NCBI GenBank assembly: GCA_027575765.1
Contig: JANBPT010000214.1
Span: forward strand, 1-55,521
Source of the DNA: Tieghemiomyces parasiticus
Lineage: Eukaryota; Kickxellomycota; Dimargaritomycetes; Dimargaritales; Dimargaritaceae
Length of the DNA stretch: 55,521 bases
Reading direction: 5' to 3'
Part shown: positions 20,639 through 32,314 of the stretch, piece after piece
How the letters are laid out: each line of letters starts with the position of its first letter
How positions within the stretch are numbered: the first letter of the stretch is position 1
The notes under the pieces: model-generated
Databases searched by the model: none
Seen by the model: only the letters and a program-made list of their open reading frames with translations
Told to the model about the DNA's origin: nothing
Made by a program: the position numbers and the translations under genes

Positions 20639-21520
20639 GGAAGGAATTGGCTGTAGCCACTAGGCGTAGTGGGTCATGTGCGGCAGAGTTCCGCAGTGGA
20701 GTGACGCGAATAGAGGGGCGTAGGGCGATGTGCCGTGGTCGAATGTAAGCGAGAAGGCGGAATACGCCGGCAGGGTATGACGAAATAGTGGCAGCTTGCT
20801 GAAGATGGTGAGCGGGTCAGCGAGTAGAGAGGCATTGCCATTGAGCCCCCCCCCAAGCAAGATCACGCGAGACGGTGGGTTAATGGAATGCTTTGCTCAG
20901 ACGGGACAGCGGCTCTTTTGCCCTCCCCCCTCTATCTATAACCAACCGCCCACAACACCAAGAATGGATTCTAGGATGCAGTGAGAGGGAGGCAGGGAGG
21001 CCCGGGTCACCGCCTTGCGCAACGAGGCCCCGCCAGTCATGAAGGGGACAGGGTATGAAACAGGCCGACTGTTCTGCGCTTTCCATCTGTGCGACGGCGC
21101 TGTCCAACCCGGAGACTACTTTCGCTCGCTGGATATGCAGCCGAGCACACGTACGTCCCTGGCGACAACTGGCTTCACCCGGAGTCACCACGTTACCCGT
21201 TCCCCCCTACTGACTTTCCCGTTGCTTCAGCTTACACAATGTGGGCGCTGGCGGCTTTGCAAAATTAGCCGCCTTTTTTTTTGGAGGGGGTCAAAGTGCG
21301 CCCACCTGCGTTGCCAATTTAAAGCCCCCTACATCCTACCTAGCGCATTGAAAAACTTTGTAAGACACTGTACCTGTCCTTTCTGACCTTAATTTTCACC
21401 TACTTTCCCTTATCTTATTGGGCCCAACTCTCCACAGTCTACCTGCCACCCGCTAGCCCTCTGCACCGCCCAGTCCCCCCTCCCCTCGTGCTGCACGCTC
21501 CCTTTACATCTCTGCATGCC
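20639..21520. other. Divergent promoter region
   Basis: Lies between the minus-strand CEP104-like gene and the plus-strand proline-rich protein. Frames in it are short and unpatterned. The last 150 bases are C-rich leader sequence. Confidence 0.45.
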
Positions 21521-23293
21521 ATGCGTAGCCTCTCGATGCACACCCCGCTATTACTAAGCGTGATATGCCTGGTGAGTGCTCCTCTGGGGGCTGCTACTGG
21601 TAACCAGCATGAGCCGCCAGAAATCTCTGGCTACCCGGCTGTACTAGGTGCTACCCGGTCCACGGCCCAGCCTCCTGCGGCCGAGGCGCCTCAAAACCCC
21701 CATGTAGCTGACTCACTCGACAACCAATTGTTCGACCACTGGGATCATTTCCACTTCTGGCGGCAGACGTTACAGCGTAATGCCAAGGAAATGGAACGCG
21801 ACATGAATCGATTGAAGTCAATCAATTCTAACCCCGGTGCAGTACACAGACCCGCCGGGCCACCGCCGAGTGCACCCTCCCGCAATCCTCTCGTATCATC
21901 CCAGCCACCACAGTATTCTTTAGCGGTCATACCACCGCAGGCCAGAGTTAATACGCCAGCACCAGGAGTGGCCGTGGACAGCCTCTCGCTTAACCTGGAC
22001 TCCCTGCTTACGGACATACAAAGACAGCCGTCGCCTCCAGACGCCATCCCGCGGTATTCGAGACCGACACAAGGCGCTCATCAGTTGCAGTCAGCTTCGG
22101 AGATCCGCCTGGACAACGCAGCGCCTGGCCTTCCCCTACAGCCTCCCCCGCCAACTCGCCCGTCACCAGCCAGCCTTCCGCTGCCCATAACAGCCGAGTC
22201 CTCTCAACCTTGGGGTTTATCGCAAATTCAACCCCTCGACCCTAACCCTATGATACCGGCCTCTGCCAAGCGAAAGGAGACCCCAAGCCACCCCGTCAGC
22301 AGCCAAATCAAAGCCGTCGCTCCGCATCCGCAGGTCTCTAATGTCAACTTGGACGGCATGCCAGGGCCAGAGTGTTCGCCCGCCGCTCGATTTGACGCTT
22401 TCCCCTCATTTCCAAATAATTTTTTCCAGTGCAAAAACCCGCCCGGCCAGCCTCCTAAACGACTCTCGTCTCCGCCACCCGACAGCGTTGAGAATGGCGT
22501 CTATAAGCGCCAACGCACCCGGATACCTGACGGCCAGTCTACTGGTCACGCGTTGCCACAGCTATATTCACCCATAGATGAGGCCGGGCGGCACACCCCG
22601 GTGATCGGGTCCTTGGGATGGCCCCTGGCGCCAACCGACCGCCGTCAGCGTTCGTCTTCACTTACCACTGAACTCACGTCATCCTGGCCTACGTTACACT
22701 CAGGACAATCGCTCAGCTCATCCACAGCCGTATCGGACACTCCAGCCCTTGACCATGCCACGGTGGTCCGGCAAGGTATTAAAATTGCCGAGAAGTGGCA
22801 AGTCCAGGACCTGGACGACCTGCTGCTTCGCAAGCCCTATTTAGACGACCCCGAGCGCAGTTGGGCCAAATGTAAATTTCAGATTGACGAGGCTATGCGT
22901 GGTCCCTACTTAGTACTTCGGGCCCACCGACCCGCTGCCCAGTACACCTCTGTCGCCGGCCCCAGTTCCGGCGCAGGTCCTAACCGCGTGCAGGGAGAGA
23001 ACACTAGGGCCTCGTTACTGCCGCCAGCGGACCGGGTTGTCTACGAAGTTGTGTACCTTCCGGACACCCCGCTACATGACTGCCGAGGCCAAATGGAACG
23101 CTGGGCCAAGGCATCCAACCAAAGCACTATCCGATGGGTAGACATGACGAACAAGGTGGAGCTCATGGCAGTCAAGTATCTCTTGACAATATATCCGGGA
23201 AACGAGAATCAGGAGACTGTAAAGGAAACGATCAATGGGATCCAACTTCGCATAGATGCGCTACAGAACCACGCGAAACCCAGGGCCACTTGA
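21521..23293 (+). CDS. Secreted proline-rich protein, 590 aa
   Basis: The frame opens earlier with a GTG, but the first ATG (21521, or the one at 21536) places a signal peptide first, with core LLLSVICLVSAPLGAATG. Residues about 30-400 are Pro/Ser/Gln-rich and probably disordered. A dibasic NGVYKRQR lies near the middle. From about residue 415 the composition changes to ordinary globular sequence: IAEKWQVQDLDDLLLRKPYLDD, RVVYEVVYLPDTPLHDCRGQ, WVDMTNKVELMAVKYLLTIY. The last segment (about 175 residues) therefore looks folded, possibly after cleavage. No family was recognised. It could be a cell-surface or secreted interaction protein. An intron-free frame this long in GC-rich DNA with a good signal peptide supports reality. 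Confidence 0.65.
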   Translation: MRSLSMHTPLLLSVICLVSAPLGAATGNQHEPPEISGYPAVLGATRSTAQPPAAEAPQNPHVADSLDNQLFDHWDHFHFWRQTLQRNAKEMERDMNRLKSINSNPGAVHRPAGPPPSAPSRNPLVSSQPPQYSLAVIPPQARVNTPAPGVAVDSLSLNLDSLLTDIQRQPSPPDAIPRYSRPTQGAHQLQSASEIRLDNAAPGLPLQPPPPTRPSPASLPLPITAESSQPWGLSQIQPLDPNPMIPASAKRKETPSHPVSSQIKAVAPHPQVSNVNLDGMPGPECSPAARFDAFPSFPNNFFQCKNPPGQPPKRLSSPPPDSVENGVYKRQRTRIPDGQSTGHALPQLYSPIDEAGRHTPVIGSLGWPLAPTDRRQRSSSLTTELTSSWPTLHSGQSLSSSTAVSDTPALDHATVVRQGIKIAEKWQVQDLDDLLLRKPYLDDPERSWAKCKFQIDEAMRGPYLVLRAHRPAAQYTSVAGPSSGAGPNRVQGENTRASLLPPADRVVYEVVYLPDTPLHDCRGQMERWAKASNQSTIRWVDMTNKVELMAVKYLLTIYPGNENQETVKETINGIQLRIDALQNHAKPRAT

Positions 23294-23486
23294 ATTGGAC
23301 CCAATCGTATACCCAGGGCCGGGTTATAGTTGGGATAGATGAGCGGAACAATTGCCCAGGCAGGTGAGGTAAGACTCTCTTCGCAAACTTTGCAATCTTA
23401 TTAAGGGTAAAGCCAAGAATGGTGCCTAAATAGCTGATTTAAGTTAAATATGCATATTGATGACCAAAAAAATAACCCCCATCTGT

Positions 23487-24897
23487 TCAAAATGGAGGCT
23501 ATTAATAATGATTAACTGACCAATCATTCCTACTCATGAGAAAGAAGATGGCTGAAAACATCGTCGGGATATGGAATGGAGCGCTCGAATTTCCTGATAG
23601 CTTCAGCATAATTGAAATGCGACAGACCACTCTTTGTGAAATCACTATCGAAAGCGTCAACAATAATTATTATTGCCAAAGCTTGACGTCTCGGACATTG
23701 GTCCTATCGATGAAACCTAGTAGTGTTTAAGGCGAGGAATCAAAAGTTATAAGCCGTTTCGCAGCTTACTTCTTTACCCTTTCCCTTATGTCCACTTCGG
23801 AAGGCCCAGCCCCCCCCCCCACCAATAGTTACCAACAGTGGTCTGTGAGACCTGATTTATCATTTTTATCGTGAGGGCCGAAAGGCAGCTTACATTTTAT
23901 TGGAATTGACTGCCATGATGGGCTTGGCTGCCCCTTCCCACGCCGTTATCAACCAGTGGCTAGTTCATGTTCATATGGATCACTACTCCCTTGACGATGA
24001 GGCTTGGTTTGGTCCACCCATCCGATGATGATGACATAGCCTCCGGGGCCATAATCTCCTGGAACTATTGGAGGAAGGCCTGAAACTAATTGTTGAAAAA
24101 CGGGCCCACGCCTGCCACACTTCCTCTACCACTATGCACAATGTCCTGTATTGGTATCTGGGGTTGCACAGCTATTTCAATCGTTGGATCCCCCACAACC
24201 TCACCAACGACCTGCACCACCAGTGGGTATGCTTTGCCACCGAGTTCCTGGAGGAGTTTGATGGGGGCCAGTGACTACCTGCTGGACTCCATTGTTACAG
24301 ATGATGAGACTTGGGTATACCTTTGTGATCCCCCTGCTGACTCTAATTGCCGGAGGTGGTGCCCTAAAGGTGGCCCTGTCCCAACTGAGATCCATCAAGG
24401 TTGTACCAGACCCAAGGTGATGCTGACCATCTTTTTTACCAGGCGTGGCCTATTACACCTGAGCGTCAAGCCCCCCTGATGCCAAGGTCTCCGCCGGACC
24501 CTACGTAAAGTACTGGCTAGAGTCCATGGTCCAGGCCTGGGTGGGGGCACGTGGAAGTCTGGACTGTCACCCCCTGCGGCTTCACCATGATAATGCACCA
24601 CCGCATCGTGCTGCAGCTACCCAGGCCTACATTTCCGCTTCTAAACTCAAACTTCTTTTGGCCCCTCCCTACAGTTCTCCTGACCTGGCCCCCTGCGACT
24701 TCAGGCTATTCAGGAATATTAAACAGCGGCTGTGGAGTAAGAAGTTCAGCACACTGAAGGCGGGCTGTGGAAGCCTGGCAATCGGAGCTAGCTAGGCTCC
24801 AGCCAAGTGACTATAGAGCCTGCTATGATAGCTGGCTAGAATGAGGTCGCTGGATGGTACTGAGTGATGGTAATTCTATTAAATAAACACCATTTGA
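23487..24897 (+). mobile_element. Degenerate mariner (Tc1/mariner superfamily) element
   Basis: The transposase is recognisable but broken into at least four frames. An N-terminal piece around 23950-24028 contains YSLDDEAWFGPP, the mariner linker pattern. A second piece (24068-24274) contains FNRWIPHNLT, the WVPHxL motif. A third (about 24270-24479) carries the first catalytic Asp in TDDETW. A fourth (24526-24795) carries the second in HHDNAPPH and the third in YSSPDLAPCDFRLF. Spacing between the last two Asp is 35 residues by my count, one more than the DD34D of mariner. Possible decayed terminal inverted repeats: TCAAAATGG at 23487 and, reversed, CATTTGA at 24891-24897, with partial similarity continuing inward. 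The total of about 1.4 kb fits a full-length mariner. No TA target duplication was recognised. Confidence 0.75.
23920..24795 (+). pseudogene. Mariner transposase pseudogene
   Basis: Pieces in three different frames with stops between them (for example after DGGQ at 24274 and after the third piece at 24479) carry the ordered mariner motifs described for the element. No single frame spans the helix-turn-helix region and the DDD catalytic domain. The copy is therefore inactive unless introns were involved, and no splice sites restore it convincingly. It is more CT-rich than nearby genes and has its own codon use. Confidence 0.75.
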
Positions 24898-25315
24898 CTT
24901 AGAATATCCCAAACATTATGGTGGTACCTATATTGATGTCAGCTTTCCATGACAGCTGTAGATTGCCATGCACCCTTGCGACTGCATTGTCTACCTACTT
25001 CGCTCATAGTTCTACGTAATGTCATGTATTTCTTCAATCGGTTACCCACATGGTGAGATTACATATTCGTTGCATCGTCAGAACGTGGACGCCGCCCGGG
25101 TCAATCGAGCCGGTAGTTCTTGATATGGGGACATGTTATTCAGGTGAACCGGGCTAAAAAAAGAAGGGTGAGAACTAAATATGTTATGGAATCAATCACA
25201 CTAAGGAGCTAGAGACCGCAGAGAGTATCAGCGCTCAATGTCCTGGGGGCTGGACAGATCGGGTCAAAGGACTCAGGAATGAAACACAAAGTTAAATGGT
25301 GGCAGGGGGTGGCTC
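24898..25315. other. Intergenic, 3' flank of HMG-box gene
   Basis: No coding potential recognised. Confidence 0.5.
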
Positions 25316-26185
25316 TTAGGCCGTAATACCCTGGCGGGCCAGGAAAGTGCGGTTAGCTGCGGTGTACTCGGCGGCCCGCTTCTTGGCCTGATCAACGTAG
25401 GGCTGCTTCCCGGCGGCACTCAGGGCTCTCCACCGGCTGCTAAGCACACGGGTGGCGGCGATGACGCCTTCATCGCCCACGAGCTCTTTAATTTCGGGGT
25501 GCTGGTACATGTCCTTCATGTATAGGATGTAAGACGACATCGGACGGGGCGGGGCATCGGGATGGTGAAGCAGATGGGCCTTCGGTTTACGGACGCCGGC
25601 CGGAACAGTCGAGTTCTTTTTACGGGCCAAGGCGCGACGACGCTTGTTTTCCTCCAGGATTAGCTTATACGGTGTCTTGGCGTAAAATTGGCGGAGGGCT
25701 TCAGCGTTCTGGGCCTTAACGTGCTGGGCACGCTGATTGTAGGCCTCCTGCTCGGACTTGCTCATGGCTTGCCATTTCTTCGACGCCTGGGTGACGGTAA
25801 GCTTGAAATTATCCCTACTGCCAGTGGACGGGGTGCGCTCAAACACCTCCTTGATGTAGAGTCCGTACGCAGTCGCGCGCGACGGCGGCGGGATCACGAC
25901 GCGCTTGCGGAGGTTGGGCTTCTTGGCGACCACCACGCGCTTCTTCTTCAGCTTAGGGGCGGCCTTTTTGGCCACCTTCTTGACCTTGCGACCCGCGGTC
26001 TTCTTGGTGGTACGACCAGTGGCGGTGGTGGCCTTCTTTACGGAGGTGGTGCTACGCGCGGTGGCCACGCCACGGAATGCCAGAAGGGAGGCAGGCTGGA
26101 ATGCGCGCGCGGCCTGGGCCAGGATGCGGGGCTGGACGGCCAGACGGCGGGCCGGGGCCGCGAGGGTCACGAATCGATGCAACAT
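25316..26185 (-). CDS. ABF2: Mitochondrial two-HMG-box DNA-packaging protein (Abf2/TFAM-like)
   Basis: Single exon, 289 residues. Residues 1-40 are Arg/Ala-rich with no acid, a typical mitochondrial presequence. Residues 48-95 are a Lys/Ala/Thr basic linker like a histone tail. Box A (about 100-170) contains TAYGLYIKEVFE, WQAMSKSEQEAYNQRA and the downstream helix. Box B (about 212-285) contains PPRPMSSYILYMKDMY, SSRWRALSAAGKQPYVDQAKK. This layout matches the proteins that compact and transcribe mitochondrial DNA (yeast Abf2, animal TFAM). The basic linker in front of box A is longer than in Abf2. A nuclear HMG protein is the alternative, but the presequence argues against it. It starts with MLHRF at 26185. 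Confidence 0.85.
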   Translation of the reverse strand: MLHRFVTLAAPARRLAVQPRILAQAARAFQPASLLAFRGVATARSTTSVKKATTATGRTTKKTAGRKVKKVAKKAAPKLKKKRVVVAKKPNLRKRVVIPPPSRATAYGLYIKEVFERTPSTGSRDNFKLTVTQASKKWQAMSKSEQEAYNQRAQHVKAQNAEALRQFYAKTPYKLILEENKRRRALARKKNSTVPAGVRKPKAHLLHHPDAPPRPMSSYILYMKDMYQHPEIKELVGDEGVIAATRVLSSRWRALSAAGKQPYVDQAKKRAAEYTAANRTFLARQGITA

Positions 26186-28119
26186 GATCAGTGTCGGTAT
26201 GAAGGGAGGCGGGAGATCGCTGCGGATCGTTGGAAGGAGGATTTGGTGCCTGGTTAATCAAGCCGGGACTGGTTGGGCGCTCCTGGCGGAGTTCAGAAAT
26301 AAATGTGAAGAGAAGGATGAGGGTGGATGGGTGGATCCCCAAATATGGACACGGTTGTAACGTTGTAGAATTAACGAACGAGTGGAAACGGGGGATGAGA
26401 TTGAAAAACAGTCGGAAGGGAGAGGCTAAGGCAGGGCGCGCGGCTTCGAACGGTTATAAGAGCGAATAGTCTAGCTCTGCGTACAATCCGGCGGAACGGG
26501 CGAGTGGAGGGATGTACGTCGCCGGCCGGACAGGAGGCAATCTGGGACCTTAGCTTTCGGCCGGCTTACTGCCGGCCATAACACTACCGCGCAGCGTAAC
26601 TGGCACGGCGCTGGTCGCGTGTCCCTGGTACTGGCGGATAGCCTTGCCAAAGATTTTTGAGATGCGGGCGGACCCCCTAGAAGGGTGTGAATGGTTGGAA
26701 GCTACTGTTTGTGGCTCCTTCTCCTGATTGATAGCGGTGCCGGTGCAATTCGACTGCCTGGTGGTAGTAAATCACTGCCTAAATCTCTGGGTCTGTGCCC
26801 CTGAAGCTATCCGTAAGAGACGGGCGACGTCTCTCGCCAACGTCTTCAAGTGGAGGGATGGCGACGATTCACACGTTGGTTAGGAGATTGGGCTCCACCA
26901 CGTTGCGCGGCGACGCGGGGGAGCTGATCGTCGCGCCTGGTGCGCGTGGGACTGGCAACCGTGCCCGTCCGCCCAGAGGAGCCCAGTTGGGCCTATATGG
27001 GTCGAGACGTAGCTCTGCTGGCTTACACGTACTACGGCCCTACCAATCGGCGGGGATGATCGCCAAAGCCGCGTGCTAGACATCATGTCGCCACACTAGT
27101 ACGGCTCACCGGACCCTGGCTTCCCCTCCGCCAGCTCCACAACGTCTTATGCTTGACATGACTCCAACCTCGAGCGTACCGGGCGGCGGGTTGAAACCCC
27201 CTAAAGTCGCCCTTAAAGCCCGAGAACGGTGAAACTTTGTAGAGCCCCCCATGTAAACCATCGCGGGGGGACTCGTGGGATATGTCTTACTTCGGCTAGA
27301 CGCCGACGAAGCCCATTCCTCTCACCAGCCTTTGCAGCGAAACCTTGAGATTCCAGCCGCGTATTCTCCACAGTGGTTAATACACAGGGGCTAAGGCAGT
27401 ACCTGGGCCAACCGACTCTATACTCAATGGGCCCAAGATTTCCTGGGTCAGCGTGGCCCTGCTGGTAAACCACTGCGTAGCACTCAAGCACGGGTGAAAC
27501 GGATGTCATCGGACGCATTGCGATACACGTCATATTTCAGGTCTGGCACCAGAAGCCCTAGCCGTCGGTCGTAGGGCGTGAGTGGGGTGGTTAATTAGCA
27601 AGGCATGTCTTACCCCACGGCCTGCGCCGGCCCCCCTTGGCCTTGATGGCAGGCGACCGGCGACACGTCTCCTCCTGCGCCGAACTGTCTTCACTTACTT
27701 ATCCAGGTTCTTGCATCCTTAATATCCTCGTCCGTCACCTCTTTGCCCAAACTGCGCATTGCCTTCAGGGCCGTCCCTTCGCCGTATCCCATTTCGCTTC
27801 CCAGTGACTGCACCGATAAACTTTCGGCCCTGCTCGTCGGACCGTCGCTCACACCCGTGCACGAGTACAGCCTTCGCCTGCCCGTTCGCCTTGTCTAGCA
27901 AAGCCACCTTCTTTGCGCTACCTTTGCCTTGTCCAGACCCTGTCGGCCTTCTCCTCCCCGTTCCCCTTCACCCCTACCCGGCCACCTTCGCTCTTCAACC
28001 CAGCATTGCTCCTTATCGACTCGGCATTTGCGACCACCAGTGTTTGCCATTTCCACCCTGTACCGCCGCATACACTCCGCCCCAGTAGTGACTGGTTCTA
28101 CCCATCCCACGTCTACGCC
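26186..28119. other. Intergenic, about 1.9 kb, no gene supported
   Basis: Several frames of 60-110 codons overlap on both strands, none patterned. A minus-strand open stretch at 27484-27590 (YDRRLGLLVPDLKYDVYRNA and more) reads surprisingly protein-like but has no start codon or acceptor. The final 250 bases are C/T-rich, the likely promoter and leader of BZZ1. Confidence 0.4.
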
Positions 28120-31100
28120 ATGGCGACCCTTGACTTCGGCTCGACGTTGAAGGTACGCTCTCCTCACCATTGCCGCGCCTTGGGCTTGCTCCGCCCAGCC
28201 ACCAGCCTTAAGAGGTGCTAACGACCTACTTCCCACCCCCTTAATACACCCCACCTGACCTCTTTTCAGCCGTCCCAACTGGGTACCATCAACCAGATGG
28301 TTCAGGCGGGCAACACGTCCGTCAGCGACCTGCGCGAGTTTATGCGCGATTGGACCCAGCTGGAGAAGGAATACGGTCAGAAACTGGAGAGCATGGTTAA
28401 GAAGTACCAAAAAATCAAGGAAAAGAAGACGTCAACCATGTCCGTCGGCGGGCTCGGCAGCAGGGAAGGCCTGGGGAAGTCCGGTCCACTCGTCGATTTT
28501 AACACCGACACCGACAGCTCGTAAGTTACCTTGGCCGGGTTTACGGTTGTGCTCTAATTGTGGATCTAATAGGAGGGCCTTCGGGAGAAGAAGTGGGCAA
28601 GACTTCCCTACTTTCGGGGTGAAACCGGTGCGACCGTTACTTAACTTCACCTACCTATCTACCGCTTGACCTGGCTCTCCGCCGTCCAACCAGCTCCTAC
28701 GTCAAGGCCTGGGATCAACTGCTGCATGTGACCAGTGCTATTTGTCGGGAGCACTTTACACTCTCAGAGAGGATCCACGCCGACATTGTCGAGCCCGCCC
28801 AGGTCCTCAGCCAGAAGAAAGAGGACGCACGCAAAAAGGTGGGTTGTTTGTGTCTGAACATGCCGAGCATTTATGGCCCCACATTGCTTAATTAGATTAC
28901 ATAGCTTACCCTGTGACCCCTTCCCCACTGGCACCCATATGCACTAATCATTTCTTAGCACGTGGCATACTGCCAGAAGCTCCTTGAGATGCGTGACGAG
29001 GTGTACGCCGATAAGGACAAGGTAAGTCGAGGGCATTGAATGGGGCTCGAGAGCCGTAGACTACTGGCCCGGGTGCTCAGCGTGGCAATGGCCCAAGCCG
29101 ATTACTAACACCCCTCCCCCACTGCCCACGACTACGACATCCTCCAGAAACAAGCCAAGTACACCGAACTTGGCACCCAGACTCACGCCATGGGATCCAA
29201 AGTGGAGCGGTCCATTAATGATAAGAACCACGACAAGGTAATCCTCGATTTTAACTGGCGCCTTCACTTCCCAAGCAAGCCCCAGCAAACACCCATGGCT
29301 CCCATCCTAAAGCAGCTAACCGGCATCTATCCACCCTCCTCTGTACTCTCCCCTCTCTGTTTCCAACTTCGTTATCGCGTCAATCCTAGTACCGTCGCCA
29401 ATACCAAAAGGCCCTGGTCGAGAAGAATAACGCCCAGAACCTGTACATTTTATCAGTCCACAGATCGAACGCCATTAAGAATGAGTACTTTCACAAAGAC
29501 ATTCCGATCCTAATGAACGTAAGTGATAACCCGAACCTGTTACAACAGTAATCGGGTGAATACTACTGCACGCAACCCCTCATAAAATGACAAGACCAGC
29601 CCCGTCCATCGCTTATGTTCGTCGCCGTCTCACCTACTCATCACCATTTGCGTATACAGCAACTCCAAGATATCAACCACTCACGCATTGAGTCCTCGCG
29701 AGCCCTCTGGACCCGCTGGATCGATCTGCAGAACGAAGCGCTGCAGCGTCTCCACGGGCACATGTCAGAGCTGCGCACGGCCGTCAACCTGATTGACCCA
29801 GCGGGCGACGCGCAGCTTTTTGTGGCGCGCAACCCGGTGGCGTGGTCAGAACCCCTAGACTTCCAGTTCATCCCGGTACCGCACAGCAACGACCGCGGGG
29901 AGATGGTGGTGGACGACGAAGACGCACGCATCTTTCTGGCCAACGTGATGCACGGCGAGCAGGAAACAGCCCAAAAATTGAGTAACCAGCTCGATCAGCT
30001 GCGCGTCCCGCTGGGCGACGTCGAACAGAGTCTACGTGCTGCCGATCCGGGCGACCCCACGGGGCCCTGGCACGAACTGTTTGACAACTCCATGAACCTG
30101 AGCCACGAGCTCATGAACCTCGAGTGGGAACACACCATCCACCAGACTGAGGCCGCCGACATTTCTCAGGTTCTCGGGATCCCTGGCGGCAGCGGTAGCA
30201 ACGTTGACTTTGCCGCCCACAAGTTCCGTCCCCACTCGTTCGCTATCCCCACCAGCTGCGACTACTGCCACAGCAAGTTGTGGAGCGTGGGTAAGAGCGA
30301 GCAGATGTGCGAGGTGTGTGGTTACAATGTCCACAAGAAGTGTCTCCTTAAGGTGCCACTCGACTGCCCTGGCTCCGTATCCGCCCTTAGACGCCGTCGG
30401 TCCCTTGGCCGCACCCCGTCCATGTCTCAGACCAGCAGTGTCAACAACTTTTCCACCACGTCGATCCCGCTCGGCAGTGGTAGTTCGGTCCGTGGAGTGC
30501 CCCCGCCCCCGCCGTATAACGCCAGCCTTATCGATACTCGAAGCCCTGGTGATATGGGGTGGAGCAGTTCGGAAGACGAGACCATCGTTCCGGCCACCCC
30601 GTTGAGTCTATCGGCGGTCGGTGGCGGCGGTGCATCCGGCCCGCGACGCAATAAGAAACCCCCACCGCCTCCGGGTACCGCAGCGTTCAACGAATCGGGT
30701 GTCCTCAACCCCCGACGTCATTCCCGGGTCGCCCCGCCCCCACCGCGGCCCGCAACCATGTCGTCCTCGGCCTTTGCGGCCGCCGCTGCTGCCGCTGTTA
30801 AAGCCCGGTCGTCGTCGTTCTCGTCCGCTGCCGATAGCGGTGGCGGCGGCGGTTTATCCACTGCCCCTGGTATGATTGCCGCCTCAGGGTCCAGTCGCAA
30901 TAACAGCACCGGCAGCGCGTATGGTCCGGGCGGTAGCAGTGGCCTAAAGGGGGCTTCGCTAGGCACGGCCACTGCGCTCTACAGTTACCAGTCCAAATCG
31001 GGTACTGACATGGATCTCCGCTCGGGCGACGTTCTCAATGTCGTGCGTAAGGATGTCGACGGGTCCGGGTGGACCGAGTGCGAACTCAATGGACGCCGCG

Positions 31101-31402
31101 GGTTGGTCCCTACCAATTATATCCAGATGACCAACCAAAGGGATGGTGGTGGCGGTGGGCACGCAGGTGCAGGTAGTGTGGGGGCTCCCCCCATGGCGAC
31201 GATGCAGCCGCACGGTGGTTCAAAAACCCAACGGTGGGCCCGAGCTCTGTTTGACTTTGACGCTCGGGATGCGAGCGAGCTGACCATCAAGACGAACGAC
31301 GAGATCATCATCACGAACGACCATGTGTGTGACGGGTGGATGGAAGGCACTTTGCACGGACAGACCGGGCAGTTCCCCAGTAATTTTGTTCAAACGATAT
31401 AG
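28120..31402 (+). CDS. BZZ1: Bzz1-type F-BAR, C1, double SH3 endocytic protein, 7 exons
   Basis: Exons: 28120-28152, 28270-28520, 28694-28838, 28959-29021, 29148-29237, 29390-29518 and 29660-31402; all phases agree and give 817 residues. The F-BAR region fills exons 1-6 and the start of exon 7 (LREFMRDWTQLEKEYGQKLE, SSYVKAWDQLL, coiled coil to about 290). A C1 zinc finger lies at about 424-476 (HKFRPHSFAIPTSCDYCH, HKKC). A Pro/Ala/Gly-rich linker with an AAAAAAA run follows. Two SH3 domains close the protein: about 672-727 (ALYSYQSKSG) and 758-817 (ALFDFDARDASELTI). Bzz1 binds membranes and activates WASP/Las17-Arp2/3 actin assembly at endocytic sites. Domain order equals that of fungal Bzz1. 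Intron 1 has a GTGCTAACG branch site. Confidence 0.93.
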
Positions 31403-32281
31403 GGCCCCCCGTTCCATCCCTACTCTGACCATGGCGATTAGCTTGTAGTATACCGTACATATTTTTGCTATTACTATGTTTTATATTATTTGGCAATTGC
31501 CCCTTCCTTCATTATTGGACCTTTTAACGGTTGTGTAGTGTATAACCTTGTTTACGATAAATTAACGCATTGTTGTAAAACCGCAGGTCTTGCTAGGAAA
31601 TGGTAGCCTTTCTTCAACCAAGCGGACGGGGCCTTGGCCCCAGCGGTACGGAGTGCGCACAGGCCGCAGGCTGACAATCTCGGGAGCTTACGGATAATAC
31701 GTAGTAAGTGCAACTTCGTACCGGGTGTGCAGGATCGCAGGGCCGATCGATCACCAATTCCATGCCTTTCCTTCTAACATATGAGGTCACGCGCACTACC
31801 AGCTTGGCCCCTACTATTGTTGCTCACCCGTAAGTAATTTTGGGGAAAAAAACGTTACGGTTATAGTGATGAGGGTAAGTGGACACAGGAGTGGCGTCTG
31901 GCCGTGCGACTAGGGTGAGCGGAGGCTGGAGAGGCTATGAGCACACAAAGTGAAAGATGGAGAGGGGGAGGGAGGAAATGTAACGGCCCGAGAAGTGCGG
32001 GGGAGCGTAGGTTAGGAAGAGGAGAGGGAGGAGTGAGGCTGCACGAAATGGTACTACTCTCGTGGCTAAAACCGACATGTCCTGTTATTACACGCTGCCT
32101 GGAAACGCAGTCACGCCGTAAACCGTGACGCTGTTTCGGCCATGGTGTGTGGAAGAAAAAGGCGCGATGGCCGGAAACCGACTGGCTTCAAAGAGAACAG
32201 GCGAAAAAGTCGACCCAAGGGAGATGGATAAACGATACCTATTTTTTATATTTTTTAAAAAAACAATCTTTGAGTACACAT

Positions 32282-32314
32282 GAGAGAGAGAGAGAGGGAG
32301 AGAGAGAGAGAGAG
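32282..32314. repeat. Interrupted (GA)n microsatellite
   Basis: About 16 GA units with one GG interruption, in non-coding DNA. Confidence 0.95.

Noticed and set aside
25688..26469. Plus-strand frames opposite the HMG-box gene (189, 151 and 79 codons)
   Set aside because: They are antisense shadows of the Lys/Arg-rich coding strand, with compositions that mirror it.
27484..27590. Minus-strand open stretch reading YDRRLGLLVPDLKYDVYRNA and on
   Set aside because: Protein-like wording, but only about 35 codons, no ATG, no usable acceptor and no partner exon nearby; chance or an unrecognisable relic.
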